From NCBI GenBank assembly GCA_024138025.1, contig JAMXBD010001101.1:62001-126000 (forward strand): a stretch of DNA of 64,000 nt, in the 5' to 3' direction. This document shows, one piece after another, positions 21,701-34,119 of the stretch. Source of the DNA: Combretum micranthum. Its lineage: Eukaryota; Streptophyta; Magnoliopsida; Myrtales; Combretaceae. The translations under genes were made by a program, and so were the position numbers. The notes below the pieces were generated by a model. It searched no databases. It was not told the DNA's origin and was given only the letters and a program-made list of their open reading frames with translations. Positions within the stretch are counted from its first letter, which is position 1. The number at the start of each line of letters is the position of its first letter.

Positions 21701-24700
21701 ATCTTTAAACAATAAAATAAAAACTCAGTGGTCTTCAAATTCAAAACCACGACGTACGAAAAATTCCATATATAACTCCGACTTATAAAAACGGGTAATA
21801 TAAAGCTCAAAAACAAATTATTAAAAAGCAAATAACGATTGACTTTCGAAAATATAACTCAATTCAAGAATTCCGAAAACTTAAGAGATATTAAATACTT
21901 ACAAAAATAAAATTTAAAATAAATTTCTCAAATTAAATATGTTATATAAACATAAATGTCAGTTTCCAAATGGGCAAAGGTCTAAACCAGAAAATCACCC
22001 GGAAACCCTAACCGGAATATAATAGTGTAAGTCCGGCAATCTAGCGCCCCAACCTTAGAGGCCAAGATGTAGTTTAAATATATAATAACTCATAGTAATA
22101 TAAGTTCGTTTATAATTATCAGATTGGTAAATTTTTTACCTATTTCGAACCCGTTCGGATACAGACTTCGAAAAGTGTGTCCCGGGGCTCGAGATATCAA
22201 AGATATACCAACAGTACCGTTAGACTCGTAATTTCATAAGATTTCTAAATATATCAGTTATATAATTTTTCGGGTTATAAAAGTTACAGTTATAACCTTT
22301 TTATCGTATTTCCATTATTACCGTAATTGATTAGTCTTTTGCACTATTCATTTTTTTATTTCATTACAAAATTTTATTATTCTTATAAAGTCTTATATTT
22401 TTAGATAAATATTTTATATGTTATAAAAAATTTTGTTTTTCTAAAATTTAGTTCGTTTCGGGTCTTTACGGGATCAGATTCTGTTTAAGACCCGATACTA
22501 AATATAAAATAAAATAATTTAATAATTGAAAAATATTTTTTATTTTCATAAAATAATTTTTTAGAATTTTTCGGGTTATAAAAATATTATTTATTGCCCA
22601 TATTCGCGTATTTTGATCATCGGTAACATATTTATTAAAATACTAAAATAATTCAAATAATTATTTAATTTTAATTATGAAAAATCTGCTACAATTATTT
22701 GGAATAATTTTTCTAATTTTATTTTATTTTGTTTTATTTTATTAAAAAAAGTATTCTTACAACCCATACTTTCAAGTACACCTTACACATATAACTTCCT
22801 TTTCACTTCAATCTTTCTACACATTATCCCACAATTGATGGCAGATTTTTTACTCCTTCATGGCTGCCATTGTCCTTTAATTACTCCATTTTTGACTAAA
22901 TTAATTATATTCCACTCCTTCTTAAAGAAGCTACACACACCATTTATTACACAATTCAATTTTTAGTAAAAAAAATTCAAACAAGCCCTCTCTCTCCTCA
23001 CTCAAATTCAGCATCCCAATTTCCTTGTTTTATTTTTTTCTTTTTCATTTAATACCCTCCTCTCTCTCCATTTAATGCCTTTCATTTATTCATTTTCATT
23101 CATTTGAAACCCTATCTCTTTTACTCCTTCTTTTCCTCTCTTTCTTTCTTCTTTCTCTCTTGTTCTTGCAAGGAACCTTGCTGCCCCTATATTTTTTTGA
23201 GCTCCCACACATATTTCTTGAAGATTTCTTAAGCAAACCTTCTTCTTAAGCTTCTATAGGTGGTATAGGTAAAGTGTAATGAAGGTTTCATGCATCAAAT
23301 GACCTTTCATAAGCTTAAAAGCTTAGGATGATGATGCCAAAAATGAAACACTCCTTTTCTCTACTTTTATTATCTTGTATTTCAATTATTTTCTTGTTCA
23401 AAGTTGATATATTTTGTAGATCTAAATTTTTGTTGCTTTGATTTTCGTTTATGCCATATATCTAGTTATTTGAGTTTTTATTTTTGTTATTTCTTATGAT
23501 TTATACATAGATCCATCATCCACATGTATTCATGCATTTAAAACTAGTTTAGAAAACTAGATCTAGACTTTTGAGTTCATAAAATGCCTTAGACTTTGTT
23601 TTATGTTCATGGATGACTTGCTATAGCATGATGATGGTAGGAAAATTGTAGGAAACTCAAGATCTATTTTATTTTCAAAAAAATCAATTTTGAAAATTCG
23701 GATGAAAATGAAACCATAGTTAGAAAAGTGGTTTTTCAACTTCAAAATGTGTATTTTTCATTTAAAATGAAGGGCTTAGGGTATAGATAACATAAATGAG
23801 TAATTTTGATGAGCAAAGTTTAGATCTACGAGTTTAAAGTTTGTTTTCATGGGTTTCATTTAGATATATGTTCATATTATGTGTAGATCTTAGATTTGAA
23901 CTTGAACAAAAGTAGTGAAATTCGTATTTTGGCAAGACCAATATTTAAAAACCATTTTTCAAGTGTCAAAATGTAATTTTTACTTAAGAAAATGAAGGCT
24001 TAATATATGTATATCATCAAGACTTCTTTTTACAAGAATCAAAAGTGATTTTCAAAAGTTATTTTCAAAATAAAAATTCTATTTTCGGATTTTGGCCAAG
24101 GCCTATTTTAAAAACATGTTTACCAACTCAAAAATGAAGTTTTTATTTAAGAAATGAAAGGCACTTAGGATAGGATATGTAAGGAATGGATTTTCATGAG
24201 CTTAGATAGATTTTATCAAAAGATATAACCAAAAATGAATTTTGCAAATTCGGATCCCAACCAAGACCAATTTTTAGAACCCATGTATCAACTCCAAAAC
24301 TCATGTTTTATGTGAAAAATGAAGTATATAGGTAATAGATATCATTAAGCAATGATTTTTACAAGTTAAAATGAGTTTTGGCATGAGTAAGGTGTAAAAC
24401 AAGTAATGGAATTAAAATGGAAAAATTTGAGTTAGTGATCAAATTGTCAAATTCGTAATTTGAGATGATGCATATGTAATCACTTAGTATTTGAGCTCAA
24501 ATTGCAAGTTTTATGTGTTAAATGAAGTCCTTAGGTAATTGATATAGTAAAGCCTTAAATTTTAATGCTTTAAACAAGTTTTTCCCAAAGGAATCACTCA
24601 AAAACCAATTTTTATCAAATTCGGATTTTTGAGTAAATCATATTGGAAAACATATTTACAAAGTGTAAAATGGAAATTTTTATGTAGAAATGAAGGTCAT

Positions 24701-25264
24701 AAGTAATATATATAATGAAGACTCAATTTTAACAAAAATAATTATATTTTCTTAAGTAATAAATCCAAAACAAATGGAAATAATCAAAGTTAGAAAACTA
24801 GATTTTTCAAAAAGTAATTATAGTTGAAGTCTTGAAAAATAAGGAGTTCCAAATTTTCTTTTACCAAAAATCATCAAGATCATGCATATATGAAACTAAA
24901 TTCATGCCATTCATGTTAGGAAATCACTCATATTGCATGTATGGCTAATTTATATAATAAAAACATTACAAACATTTGCAAAACTATTTTTTGGAATCGG
25001 GAACCGTTACTGATCAGATCTGATCCCTCTGTTCGAGACCTAAATGTTTTCAAAACTTAAATATAATATTAGAATTAGATAGATCTTTCGAACTAGATAA
25101 AAATTGATATATAATTTGCGAGATTCCGAGTTAAAATGACCAAGTTATGGCCGTTTTAAATTGGAATTCCCGCTTAGGACGCGAATTACGAATTTGATAG
25201 TTCGTATGAAGTCGTTGGATTAGTTTGAGTTGAAATACTTATTACAGTATTTCTTCCTTTTTAG

Positions 25265-25334
25265 GTAATCCCGAATTCGATGATTCCCTACCACCGGATT
25301 ATTATTACTAGAAGACCGGTGATTCAATGGCCGA
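25265..25334 (+). other. Conserved exon-like segment, family A LTR
   Basis: It contains CCACCGGATTATTATTACTA and ends TTCAATGGCCGA before GTGAGT; the ATG is at 25327. Joined to the segment at 26017 the frame would run about 34 codons from M-A-E, the longest of the set. Confidence 0.5.
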
Positions 25335-25972
25335 GTGAGTTTTCTCCTTGTTTTGTTACCTTGATTGTGATTGTAGTTAGTTGCATTAGAATTATAGGAA
25401 CAAGATAAAAATCGATATGAATGGGGATGGGATATATGATGAGACTGTGATGAATGTATGCCAAAGAATACTAAAGCATATCGAAACCACGATTCGATTG
25501 GATAACTGCACTGTTCATATTATTTCTGTTATGTGTATGATATTGGCTGGTCACCCTAAAGAATGTATGAATATTTTCACCTAAGCAAAAAATTAAATTG
25601 GTCATGCATCGCATCGGACATATTGCATTTGGTAGCGTGCTACTCCTACGCAGGTCGATCGGTATGATCCGAGGACTCGTTTGGATAATGAGACCCGGGA
25701 TCAGAGCTCATTCATAGGGAGCTAAGGCGCATCGGGGATGCATTCCATGTGTGAGCCTAGCCGAGGCGAGTGCTATGAGCGAGGGCTTAGGGACTAGCAG
25801 CAGTCGTGTAGACTTCAATACCATCCCTAACTCAAGATACGGAGGGCGTAAATCCGTTCTGTGTGTGGTTCCGGATACCCATGCATAATTGCTTGCTCAC
25901 GTGTTTGTTCATGCATAGCATATGATTGATTAATGCTTGCTTGCTCTGGTACGGAACTAAGGGAATTCTCAC

Positions 25973-25989
25973 TAAGCTAGTGTAGCTTA
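25973..25989. repeat. LTR palindrome, family A
   Basis: TAAGCTAGTGTAGCTTA, a perfect 7 bp stem with a 3-base loop, followed by TACCCCAATAG. Confidence 0.8.
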
Positions 25990-28757
25990 TACCCCAATAG
26001 TTGTTTAAATGAACAGGTTATCTCAAGAATGCAAAGTGGGAACCGAGATGGTTGAAGCCGAGAATAGCTTCGGGATTCCGGCAAGAAATGAGAATGTTGA
26101 AGTTATCAGCTAGTTTTATGATTTGTCTTGTAATAGTTTATGTAGGGAAGTCTTTGGATGAATGTAATTGAAGTTGAATGATTTGTATTTTGAAGCATAG
26201 TGGTTTGTATCGAAAGTATAGTGGATTTTATTTCCTTTACATTGTTACTCAGTTGTATCAACATAAAACGTATCATTCCGATATGTCTCCTTTATGTGTT
26301 AGACGCCTTATAATAGTATGGAAGCCTTCCCGTCATTGAGGTGGTCATTCTTAGGCTTTAATATTGTGTACGGCGGACTGCCACGTTTAGGGTACCCTTC
26401 GGGGCATGACAAAGGAATCCTTCCTCGGGGTCACATAGCCAAAGAAAATACCCACAATGAGTAATTCTTGATGATTTTCTTGAATTTTGACAAAACAATG
26501 TCAAAAGAACATTAAAGTTCGTATAAAGGAATGTTTCAACTTAAAATGGCCATAACTTGGTCATTTTAACTCGGAATCGCGCATATAATATACCGATTTC
26601 TACCTGCTCGGAAAGATCTACTTATTTCCAAAATTATTTTCAACAAACAAAGCCATATAGGCTCCGAAACAGTGGCGACAAAATTCACCACGGATTTTTC
26701 CAAGTAAAAACAACTTTGGTTCAAGAGATCAAAATTTGTTTGATAAATACTTAGTTATCTGTATAGTTGAAAAATTCTCTTTTTATAACTATATAACTCA
26801 TATTTAAGCATGCTCAAGTGTTTTGTTGTCCAGTTATTTTTCTTGAGTAAAACAATATCGGTTTGAAGTTTTTCGGAAATTGTTTTTGTAAATTTCTTGA
26901 AATGAATGCCTTGTTTCCTTTGTTTTCTAAAAATGCTTTATTTTGGTTTCATTATTTTCTCCCAAGAAAATTAAATTTTTCTGTTTTCTAAGTTTTCCAT
27001 ATTAATACTATTTTGGAGTTTTTAGAAAATACATTATTCTTCCTATTTATTTTTCTTATACAAATTTCTTTGTCTATTTGTTTGCAAAAATCTTTACTTG
27101 AAAATTCCTCATTCTTTTTCTTATATATTTTTCATCGAAATCATCCATTCATAAGAGTTTATTTTCCTGACAAAACAAAGTGGAACAATATGTGACTTAA
27201 GAACTTTTTGTAGTAAAGTAGTTTCTAAAATCTAAATAGTTTCTTCTTGTAACTTGAAAAGAAATAACTTTATTTCTGTTTTTAAATCATAAACTTGTTC
27301 CTAAATATCAAAATCTCCTTTTTGTCAATTATTTTTAGAACTTGAAATTTTGGACAACAATTTAAATGAACATGAATTATGAGAAAATAATAACAAGCAA
27401 AATAACATAAGTAATAAAGTCAAGTATTGGAGTCTTAGCTTTTTCAAGGCTCCCGGGACTAAGAAGTAGACTAGTCAAAATAGAATAAAATAAAATGAAA
27501 GAAAGAAAACTTGTTTTGACTTGATGAGAACAAGTCTAAGACTAGAGACTAGTCTTAAAATAATAAGGAATAAATAAATAAATTGTAATGAATTAAATAA
27601 ATAAATTGCTTTGCATGAAATAAATAAATTGTAAGTGAGCTTATATGCTCTAAAGAATATGTATATATATAGATAGTAGTACTTAGATATATTAGCAATA
27701 ATAAAAACAAAAATAATAACATAAACATAAATGGATTTGCATGAACAAGAACAATACATGAACATAATGTAGCTTCCATAACTTGTAGTCTTTGGAAACT
27801 CACACTATGATCATGTAAAGTTACATGACATGAAGAAGAAGAAAGTGATATGAAGTGGTTACCTAAAGAAGACTTTGATATGGTTATGTGGTTATGGGTT
27901 TTGGTTTGTTGGTAGAAGTTGTTGTGAAATTATTTTGAGAGAGTTTTGGGATGGTATTTTGAGAGAGTTTTGAGAGGAGATTTTGGGAGAGTTTTTGTAT
28001 GAATTTATGGGTAGTGAATGTGTGAAAGAAGTGAAAGAGGAGGGGGATATTTATAGAAAAATGTGGAGTCATTTTTTTGTGTGATTAAAATAAAGAAAAA
28101 TTGAAACAAAATTGAGGAGATGGAGAGGGGGGCACTGGCCACTTGATGTAGAGGGGGGAGAGAATTTATTTTTTTGATTTTTGTTAAATAAAAGATGTAA
28201 TGTGTAAGGTAGATGTGAAATAAAGTTATGGGAAAGGTAAAAAGTAAGGATTATAGGTTATGGAGTGTGTAAGAATAGGTATACGAAAAAGTAGAGATAA
28301 AAGAATAGTGTAGAATAGTAATGAATAGTGAATGTAAGATAGATATGACTAATAAAGTACCGGTAGTAAGAAAATACGCGTATAAATACGATATCTGTTA
28401 TTTTTATCTATCGAAAAATTTCGAAATCGATATGGAAAACTTATATTTTTACGAGTCTAATGGTATATTCGGAATATTTTTATTATTCCGGACTCCCGAA
28501 CACGTTTTTCAAGAACTATGTCTGATCGGGTTTACAGGACACTCGAAATTCACAAAACTGATATTTTTATAAAACCTATGGTTATTACGAACTATTCTAG
28601 CTAATTATCCCAACTTCGTTTTCCAGGGCCAAAGAAAACGGCAATGCTGGACTTAATCGGTTACGGTAAACTAGGGTTTTGTTGACCTTTAGGATTTCAT
28701 TTGACTTCCAGTTTAGGGTTTTATGCTAAACCAATTCTAAAAATTTGGGGGTTTACA

Positions 28758-28770
28758 ACCTACCCTCCTT
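28758..28770 (-). other. Polypurine tract of the Tekay-like element
   Basis: AAGGAGGGTAGGT directly abuts the 3' LTR start on the minus strand. Such a tract primes plus-strand DNA synthesis in LTR elements. Confidence 0.75.
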
Positions 28771-31086
28771 AAAGAAAGTTTTGTCCTCAAAACTTGGAAA
28801 TTCCTAATTGCGGTTTCAACCAAACTTGAATACTGGGATTGTGCTTCATTGTATCTCCTCAGGTTACTTGAAAAAGATTCTTCTTAACCGATTTTCTTAT
28901 TTCTTATCTTTTGAATTCTTCAGGACGAAAATTTGTATTGGGTATTCCTCATAAGGAAAGTTCTCCTTCAAAAACATTAACTTTTATTTTCGTAACTCGA
29001 TTCCCTAACCATTTGTTAAATGGGGATTTGTCATATGTCTCCAATATGTTTATATACAAATCTAGACTTCCTTCTTGCCTTATCACTCCTCAAAAGATCA
29101 TATGGTAATTACCTCCTACCCTTAAACGCACATGATTTCCATTTTTGGAACTCCTAGGGTCCTTCTTTTCCGATTAGTCTTATTTATTTCGTCTATCTTG
29201 TGCCTTTCTCATTTCATGGGTCATTCTTGATTGTTCCTTCAAGATTTTAAATTGTTCTTCTTGATAGTTTATCATATAGTATCAAGGGGTTTCTTTTTCT
29301 CCAAAGTTTATTATTAGTTTCTCTTCATTGCTCCATTCTCATGTCCTGGTTTGTTATGTCTCTGACTAAGCTCTTTGCTTTCATACCATCATTCTTTATA
29401 AAGCTTTGTTAGGTTGTACATAGAGAGCGTTATACTGACCGACTATGAGACGATCCGTTCTTGTCAGTCAATCAGCTTATACTTTCATCGTCCTTGCCTT
29501 CTTACTAATAATGTGGGAAATTCAAAATCTGAGGAGGTTCCCGATATTTATTGAGTCCTTATAGATCCTTCCGTCTTTTTGCGTTTTTACTTCTTTATCA
29601 ATACTTCATTTTCTCTAATGTCCCTTGAACTTTGGTATATCTGAGTTCTCATTAAGTATGTCGTTGATCCCAATTTATGAACCGTATTCATGATTCTTTC
29701 TTACTGACTTCCTTGTCCTTAGTTATGCTAAATCATTCTTGAACTTTCTTCAATACACCTTTCTTCCTGTATTTCCTCTTTATCCTTCGTATCTTCTCAT
29801 CTAAGCTCTTTTATTCTTTTTACGCAGTTAGCTTTAATATCCTATTGATTGTTTCCTCCTCTAAGCCTTGTTTTAAATTCTCAATCCCTTTTTTTATTAA
29901 CTTCCCATACTTATGATTACATTCCTTGATTATCTCTCCTTCAGACTATACCACGATTTTCGTCAATTATCTACTTATGCAACAGGGTCTTATATTCTTG
30001 GTTTGAGTCTAAAAAGCGTTACTAGAACTTATGGGGTCTATAAAGAGTTCGAGGGTCATTCCTTTAAATCGCTTCTTGATCCGATCCTTAGTTGGTAGCA
30101 CTGCGATCTTAAACCTTGAGAAAACGGGTTCATGATTGGTCAAAAGATTTTCACTTCCAAGGAGTGGGTGTTCACTTTGCTCTTTTCCAACAGTTAACAC
30201 ATGGCTTAGGGGTTTATCCATTTTCTTTCATTATAAGCTGAACTGGTATATTCCATGGTGGTATACTTCATTGCATAAGGTCTTGAGCTAAAGCTTCTTG
30301 TAGTTGTCCCTCCGCAAAATTATCCACAGGCTATTAGTCTAGTCTCCAAGTTGGTCTTTTCTCCTTGAATAGAATCTAAGCCATTTATCCGAAAATCTTC
30401 GTAAATACTTATCGAAAATTGTGTTTATCTCTTAAGGGTTGTCTTCTCTTCTATTTTCTTTTGTATTGTTAAGGTGGTCGTCCATCTTCCTCTATTATCT
30501 TGAAAGAATATGCCTCTCCTTTTCCTTGTGATAATGAGTCCTTTACTAATGCTATCCTTTCGTCCTATCGGTTATGAGTTTTATTCTTCTCGTGACTTTT
30601 TATCAGGGTTCTATAAAAAGGTAAACATTCTATACCAAGGATTACTTATCTCCATCACTTTTTAACGTTGCAAGTGACTGTACGTCATTACATCATCTTA
30701 TTCATTCGGACTTATAAAAAATCGTGAACATCTCCAATGGTCGGTTCCTTTTCATTCCTTTTCGTATCATTGAGATAGTCACTCGTTCTCCTTTATCAAC
30801 TCAAAAGAATGTGTCTCTTCTTTTCTTGTGATAGCAAATTCTTCACCAATATTATCTTTTCGTCTTATTGGTTTATGAGTGATTTTTTTTTTATTGGGAT
30901 CCTACTTGGGAGGTATACATCTTGTCCAAGGATTTCCTAACTCTATCATTTCTTAGAGCCGCAATTGACTTCATGTCCTTATGTCATGATTGACCAACGC
31001 TTTCTTGGGTTTCATCATTCTTTCGTGTGGAGATTTTAAATCTTAAACTTAGAGATTGATTGTTTGTTATTGGTAGTCTTATCCTC
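28771..31086 (-). other. Non-coding interior of the Tekay-like element
   Basis: This is where RT, RNase H and integrase should be, but I find no DD box, RNase H or integrase motif on the minus strand. The short frames 30221-30009 (-) and those on the plus strand show no domain. It includes a diverged tandem duplication at 30468-31012. The region is about 2.3 kb, shorter than a pol gene. Confidence 0.6.
30468..31012 (-). repeat. Diverged ~300 bp tandem duplication
   Basis: Plus-strand landmarks recur in order about 300 bp apart: AAGAATATGCCTCTCC (30507) with AAGAATGTGTCTCTTC (30806); CTTGTGATAATGAGTC with CTTGTGATAGCAAATT; CTATCCTTTCGTCCTATCGG with TTATCTTTTCGTCTTATTGG; CCAAGGATTACTTATCTCC with CCAAGGATTTCCTAACTC. 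The frame is not kept. Confidence 0.65.
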
Positions 31087-31386
31087 TTATCTAACTAGGT
31101 GTGACAATAGAATGTGTTGCTTTAGGATCCAAGAGAGCAAAACATTCTGTTTTACTACTGAAAGCCTCTTACGTACTTGATAGGGGATTATTACTCCTAT
31201 TCTCTTATTCATCCATATAAAGAAAACTTTAAACTTTAGCGTTGTTTGAAATAAAAGATCAACAACAACAAAGAGGGTTGGAGGCTTACCGATTCCCGCA
31301 TCGTTGTTATAGCCTCTAATGCACTCCAAGGCAGTTAAGTTTCCATCCTTTTTGTTTACTTCTTCACTTATCCATCGTCCCTCCAA
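31087..31386 (-). pseudogene. Protease scrap of the Tekay-like element
   Basis: In one minus-strand frame 31142-31094 reads FALLDPKATHSIVTPS, which resembles the protease active-site context (LFDSGATHSFV) with the D-S-G triad changed to D-P-K. The 99-codon frame 31386-31087 is in another phase and has no recognisable domain. It sits where the protease should be, just after the gag zinc knuckles. No second protease half follows. It cannot be catalytic. Confidence 0.45.
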
Positions 31387-31499
31387 GTTATAGATTCGAA
31401 TTTCTGAAGCAGTAGATCCTTGTCTGCTTTCACTTCCTCTTTCATTTCCTTTCTCAATCCTTATAGGGACAACTCCTTCTGATGATCTTGACAGAATAT

Positions 31500-32553
31500 T
31501 CCTTCATTGTGGACAGTTGTTGGCAAAATGCCCTTTCTGTTTGCAGACATAGCAAGTATTAACTCCTTTGTTTGGGCATCTTGATATTTTATGGTCTGCA
31601 TTTCCACAGAAGAAACACTTTCCAAATAACTTGGGGCACTTCTTTGGGTAGTGTGCTCCATTGCACTTCCAACATTGAACGTCTTTTGGTGTGAACCTTC
31701 CACTGTCGTTATCGTAGTTGTTGGGGATTTTGAATTTCTTTGGTGGAGGCATGTAACTGGATCCTACATAAAACTTCTTCTCGACAATCGGGGTTCCATC
31801 TTCTTCTTTTCTTTTTCTCCTTTTCCTCTCTCCTTCACGATCCGAGCTCTTTCCACCAATTCTCGAAAATTTCTTATGTCGAATTCTTCCAACCTTATTC
31901 TCAGGTCTTCGTCCAATCCTCCTATAAAGACTTGTCTTTTTAACTCCTCGCTATACTTGTACCAATCAGGGGCATATTGTAGCAATCTACTGAACTCAAT
32001 CTCGTATTGCTCGATCGTCCTTTCCTTTTGAGCAATTTGCAAGAAGTCCGCACTACATTTTACTCGTAAACTTCCGGAAATAATTCTTCAAAAACTCATG
32101 TCTAAACATTTCCTAAGTGATCGGAGTCATTAGATCTCTTTTTTTTTACTCCCACCATATCCTAACGTTTAGACGAAGCATGAATGTTCCATACTTAATT
32201 TGTAGGTGGGGTGGAACTTCATATACATCAAAAGACATTTCAATTTAAGATAGCCAATCTTTGGCCTCCTCCGGCTTATCATAAGCTCCCTCAAAGTAAC
32301 GATTGCTTTTGATGAAGTCGGGTAACATGCTTTTATACGGCCTTGGTGGTGGGGGTGGAGGTAGTGGTGTACTTTGGCCGTGCATGTTCCTATACACAGA
32401 TGCCCCTGTTGATGCTTGTTGTGGTGATGGGGTTGGTATGGATGCTGGTGCTGTTACTGATGCTGCTTCAGGTACAAGTGCTTGTGCTGGCATGTTTTGC
32501 CTAATTTCTTCTAACATGTGGGTCAGATGTCCTAACGTGGCGTGTAAATCCAT
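31500..32553 (-). pseudogene. gag of the Tekay-like element, frameshifted
   Basis: It starts at 32553 with MDLHATLGHLTHMLEEI, then a Pro/Ala-rich linker and a proline run before RPYKSMLPDFIKSNRYFEG (a conserved gag entry motif). The capsid core in the middle is broken by stops near 32246, 32150 and 32050. 32042-31764 resumes with QKERTIEQYEIEFSRLLQYA and ELVERARIVKERGKG. 31752-31504 holds three zinc knuckles: CWKCNGAHYPKKC (C-x2-C-x3-H-x4-C), CFFCGNADHKISRC and CYVCKQKGHFANNC (both C-x2-C-x4-H-x4-C), which would bind the RNA genome. Three knuckles fit Tekay/Del gag. Plus-strand frames over it are shadows. Confidence 0.85.
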
Positions 32554-32979
32554 CTGAGGTGCGGCGGCTCCTTGAACGGCAGGTTGATTGCTTCAACGTC
32601 CGGTTGGTTGGAGGCGCTTTGTTCCTCTCTTCGTCTATTTCTATTTCGACTGTTGTAAATTTTCTAAGTTAAATTTTATGAAGTTTGGATAACTTAATTA
32701 AATTTTTGTCGAAAATTGGTGGGTATAACGGAAACTTAAATATGTATAAAAGCTAAAAAAATTTAAATCGAGACAATTTCTGAAATCAAACTTAAACATC
32801 ATCATAGAAATAAAGTTCATACATGAAATTAGAAATAAGACAAATCACAAAAAGGAAAATACATAGAAAATAGCAAACATTGCTCCGAGAACTAAAAGAC
32901 AGACTGAGATCGTGGACCTAGTCTATGGTAACAAAATCTAAGCTGGACTTCTAGGGATATGCTCCGTCTTTCCTTCCCT
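32554..32979 (-). other. Spacer between pre-gag ORF and gag
   Basis: AT-rich, no frame. In an active element this would be the leader just before gag. Confidence 0.5.
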
Positions 32980-34000
32980 TCATTCTTTGGGTGCATCTCC
33001 CGGATTGCTGCTGGATGATCCTGGGTTCCAGTCCCTCATGAATTGCCTAAAATATTTCCTCCTTTTTCGGGCTGCCTCCCTTGATCTTTCATGTACGTTG
33101 GTTAGTTCATCCCTAGTCAATTCTGGCACTATGTCATGGATGGTTTTCCAAGTAAGCTCCATCCGTCTCCATGCTGTTATTCTCATTGGGCGGAGCACTG
33201 TCCGTATTCATGGCCGAGTTTGATTCTTGCCTTCCTTGAGTCTACCGTCCATTAAGTAGTGGATGATCCTTTCTTCAGTGCTATTACGGGTTCTTCACCT
33301 CTAACAGTGGTCTGGTTTTCTTCTTCCGGTCCTGCTTCATTGTCTTCCTCTGGGTCTTCTTCAGAATCTTCACTCTCTTCATCTTCTTCCATAGGCTCCT
33401 CCCTGATTATTGATCCATCATCTCGTAGACGTAGGGGCTCATTCATCCTTAGTTGGATTCCTATAAAGGCAGGCGGCTCCATGGGCACTTGGGTTGGGGG
33501 TTGTAGCACTTCCTGGTATACTCCATGCCAGTGGAAGATGTCGTTGATGTCAGCCTTCATCCATTCGAGATGATCCATCAAGTTATCATGGGCGTAAACG
33601 AACATGGGTCAATTTTCCTCCATGTTTGGAAATCTGGTGAAGTTCATCCTCCGTCTTCTCTAAGGACAAACGTTGCTTCCTTCAACGTAGGCTTATCTTT
33701 AGTAATGGCAGCGATACGTTCTACGGCGTATATCATTTCCAACTCGGTCATTTTCTTTCCTATAGGGCAGTTGTGAATAGTCCGTACCACTTCCCTCGTT
33801 TAGTTTGCATCATTCCTTTCTTCCATATTTGGAACATTTCCCGTACGGTCTTAAGTTGTCTTGCTAGGGCAAACTCCTCACATAAAACTCTAAGTCTCAA
33901 TCGATAGTCCTCTGGTGTTTCGAAAGGTCCTTTTCGGAAGTTCTTAGCTTGAAGACGAGCCTCATCTATGGTGATCTATGTAAAAGAGAGATATTAGAAA
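32980..34000 (-). pseudogene. Pre-gag ORF of the Tekay-like element, function unknown
   Basis: From about 33990 a frame encodes ITIDEARLQAKNFRKGPFET, LRLRVLCEEFALARQLKTV and MFQIWKKGMMQTKRGKWYG. After a frameshift near 33770, MTELEMIYAVERIAAITKDK follows. 33605-33252 continues with FVYAHDNLMDHLEWMKADIN, LRLRDDGSIIREEP and a Glu/Asp-rich tail. 33198-32980 ends with a basic segment (RSREAARKRRKYFRQFMRD). It lies between the primer site and gag, where most Ty3/gypsy elements have no gene. Order and composition (helical part, acidic part, basic tail) suggest one former protein of about 300 residues. I do not know its role. Confidence 0.55.
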
Positions 34001-34103
34001 ACTTATTCTACCCATTTTATTTCATCTAAGTCTTTCTTACTTCTATTCTGAGTCAATTTTTCTTAAGTTTAATTCTATAATTATGACTCCTGGGTTCTTA
34101 AAC

Positions 34104-34119
34104 CATGCTCTGATACAAC
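34104..34119 (-). other. Primer binding site, tRNA-Met type
   Basis: TTGTATCAGAGCATGG on the minus strand, 7 bases after the LTR end. It matches TGGTATCAGAGC, the usual initiator tRNA-Met site, with one change at its start. Confidence 0.7.

Larger units (their letters stand above)
21556..26411 (+). mobile_element. Solo LTR, family A (4856 bp), TSD AAGGA
   Basis: AAGGA at 21551-21555 and 26412-26416 flanks it. The sister LTR near 35260 shows the unoccupied site. It starts TGTAAGCCCTGAAAAATTTC and ends GGTACCCTTCGGGGCATGACA. Landmarks: donor-like GTAAAG 23269, conserved block 25084-25158, acceptor-like TTTTTAG ending 25264, exon-like segment 25265-25334, GTGAGT 25335, GC-rich island 25640-25860, palindrome 25973-25989, acceptor-like CAG ending 26016, last segment of 395 bp. 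A minus-strand relative occupies 51681-56229, and both ends of the mosaic LTR at 57193-62075 are of this family. Confidence 0.9.
20419..28757 (-). repeat. 3' LTR of the Tekay-like element
   Basis: It starts TGTAAACCCCCAAATTTTTA at 28757 and ends CTGTTGGGGCATGACA at 20419. TATA box near 28056-28046, donor-like AG|GTAA at 27862, palindrome 20825-20840. The acceptor-like TAG is TAT in this copy (near 26434). The plus-strand solo LTR 21556-26411 is inserted next to the exon-like segment. The repeated frame near 27803-27475 is shared with the 5' LTR only because the two LTRs are copies. Confidence 0.85.

Noticed and set aside
27475..27803. Repeated minus-strand frame (MSFQRLQVMEATLC...) also found at 36311-36643
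   Set aside because: Both lie in the two LTRs of one element, so similarity is expected without coding. The end of the frame differs between copies by a frameshift, and it falls in the first intron-like part.
31651..33776. Plus-strand frames of 67-126 codons
   Set aside because: Antisense shadows of the minus-strand gag and pre-gag frames, which carry the real motifs (zinc knuckles, acidic tail).
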